DNA of 64,000 bases, taken from Pyrrhoderma lamaoense (lineage: Eukaryota; Basidiomycota; Agaricomycetes; Hymenochaetales; Hymenochaetaceae). The translations under genes and the position numbers were made by a program. Each line of letters starts with the position of its first letter. Position 1 is the first letter of the stretch. Positions 62,590 through 64,000 of this stretch are shown piece after piece. The stretch is taken from contig NBAZ01000012.1 in the NCBI GenBank assembly GCA_002794735.1, positions 620,001 to 684,000 on the forward strand. Direction: 5' to 3'. The notes under the pieces were generated by a model. It ran no database searches. It was not told the DNA's origin and saw only the letters and a program-made list of their open reading frames with translations.

Positions 62590-64000
62590 TTAACCTTTCG
62601 ACTCTATCCCTCTGGATTCAGGGGGCGGCGATGCTTCCCATTCAATGGGTTCGTCGTCATCGTCATTTTCATACTGTGTCTGTGTTGACTGGTTAGTTTA
62701 GTCCGACAACATGTTACAAGGGTGGCCTACCTCGAGCTGTGTATCTGTTTCTTGGGTATTCTCCTCACGAGAGGATGCTGTCTCACAGATAGTACTTTCC
62801 TGAGTCTCTTCTTCCGCCTGCTCAGGAGTAAATCCGTCCAATCTCTGTGTCTCCTCTGATTCTTGAGACTCAACGAAGCTGTTATGTTTCTTGGAAATCT
62901 TTTTAGGCGCTCCAGCTCCCATTGCAAATAATGTTGTCTGTTTAGATGCACCGTTCGCAGACTTTTTATCCTTTGAACCAATATGTGCACGCTTTTCTTT
63001 TTCAACATCTGACTCTGCCGCATTGACCTTGTTAAAGAAAGATTCGCTCTTATGTACAGATTTCGTTGGGCCAAGCTTTCGCGCAAATGGATTTGGTTTG
63101 GTACCGTTAGCTACTTTGTCAGTTGCCGAAGGCTTCTTGGCGAATGGATTAGGCTCTATATATAATAATAGTTCCTCATTTGAATATAACGATATACCTT
63201 AATTAAAACAACTCACTGGCTTGTGATTTCGTTTCTTCCGAATAATCAATAGCTCGTCGTTTTGGAGTTCCCTCAGTCACTGTTCCCATGTGTACACTGA
63301 TACTCATATCTGGATCATCAAAATCATCCAAGTCGTCATATTTTCTCTTCTCAGGTGGAGGTGAATCCTCGATAAAAGTTTTTGAAGAAGATGGTTCCAT
63401 GGCAGGGACATGTGATGAAGCCCTCTTAGCAAATGGTGATGGTTCATCTGTAGGCGCTGCAGCTGCTAGTCTTGGTCTGTGTACCGCTGGTGCTGGTCTA
63501 GTATCTTGAAAACGACTCTTCAGTTGCTGTTCCACCCCCTGATACACATCCTTTTCCGGGAGTACAGGACCTGCTGCTCTTCTCCAATCCAATCTTCTTG
63601 CCCGCTCTTCACGCAATCGGTCGGCACTTTCTCGAGCAGCTTTGAGCGCTAATATCTTTTCGCGAAGACCGGGTAGATGATAGAAATCTGCTATCTTTAC
63701 TGTGAGGTCAAAGGAGTTTATATGGTGGAGACAGCGAACAACATCAAGTGCACGTTGTAAACGGTCGTGTTTACAAGCGAGTTGCACGAGCTGTATTAAT
63801 TCCTTATCAAGCTCGAGTTCTGTTTTGGATATGGCATCTGTTGTAAGAGACGCTTCATCTAAGGTATCGCGAATTTGATCTAACAGGATGTTTTCTCTCG
63901 CAAATCTAGGGTATATCGTTTAAACTTTATAGATATGCATAGAAAGATCCAATCGTACCTTTCCTCCTTTTGAGACTCGGGACTATCCATGTCAAGATAT
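62590..64000 (-). CDS. CTF4: Ctf4/Mcl1 (WDHD1/AND-1) replisome adaptor, C-terminal part
   Basis: C-terminal portion of the chromosome cohesion and replisome hub that links CMG helicase to DNA polymerase alpha; the N-terminal WD40 half lies beyond the window edge. The frame entering at 64000 leads to the conserved helical block MQLACKHDRLQRALDVVRCL, HINSFDLTVKIADFYHLPG and LREKILALKAARESADR (63787-63600). A disordered tail follows with repeated F-A-K motifs (EPSPFAKRASS, NPFAKKPSATD, NPFARKLGPTK), QTTLFAMGAGAPKK, which may be a PIP-like or polymerase-contact peptide, and an acidic end (DDDDEPIEWEASPPPESRG) to the stop at 62590. At least four introns are visible, near 63915, 63200, 62700 and 62690. 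The gene is incomplete in this window. Confidence 0.8.

Overview
This window is nuclear DNA of a filamentous basidiomycete, most likely an Agaricomycete. The evidence is gene architecture and content: many short GT-AG introns of about 45-100 bases, closely spaced genes on both strands, an AreA-type GATA factor with the fungal DUF1752 block, copper radical oxidase and Candida rugosa-type lipase genes, and serine-rich GPI-type secreted proteins. No rRNA, tRNA, CRISPR array or autonomous transposon was recognised.

Layout. 1.3-4.1 kb (-): glyoxal oxidase-type copper radical oxidase. 7.8-10.5 kb (+): type-B lipase, paralogue 1, with broken frames. 12.5-14.4 kb (-): long disordered protein ending in an Hsp20/alpha-crystallin domain. 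15.0-16.5 kb (-): NKAP-family spliceosomal protein. 17.0-17.7 kb (-): unrecognised gene. 18.8-20.4 kb (+): unusual kinase. 20.9-21.7 kb (-): secreted cupredoxin. 24.7-27.2 kb (+): lipase paralogue 2, intact. 29.4-30.8 kb (+): secreted cysteine-rich/serine-rich glycoprotein. 32.9-39 kb (-): Sec7-PH Arf exchange factor. 41.4-41.9 kb: a 476-bp pogo-like MITE. 43.8-50.3 kb (-): AreA-like nitrogen GATA regulator with a long GC-rich upstream region. 53.8-56.9 kb (-): YSH1/CPSF73. 57.2-58.1 kb (+): unrecognised basic protein. 58.6-60.6 kb (-): TAPT1/EMP65 membrane protein. 60.8-62.3 kb (+): mitochondrial TFB-type methyltransferase-like protein. 62.6-64.0 kb (-): C-terminal part of Ctf4/Mcl1, running off the end.

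The left half mixes secreted oxidative and hydrolytic enzymes (glyoxal oxidase, two lipases, cupredoxin, glycoprotein) with housekeeping genes. The right half is mainly regulation and housekeeping: membrane traffic, nitrogen control, pre-mRNA 3'-end processing, mitochondrial expression and replication. Divergent pairs with short shared promoters occur at 56.9/57.2 kb and 60.6/60.8 kb. No metabolic operon-like cluster was found.

The most important observation is technical or evolutionary. At least five genes carry single-base frame breaks next to homopolymers. Every break I could resolve is repaired by adding one base, never by removing one. The AreA gene alone has about seven. This looks more like systematic homopolymer under-calling in the assembly than decay of so many unrelated genes, and any automatic annotation here will be fragmented. 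I did not find convincing evidence of a novel biological system.
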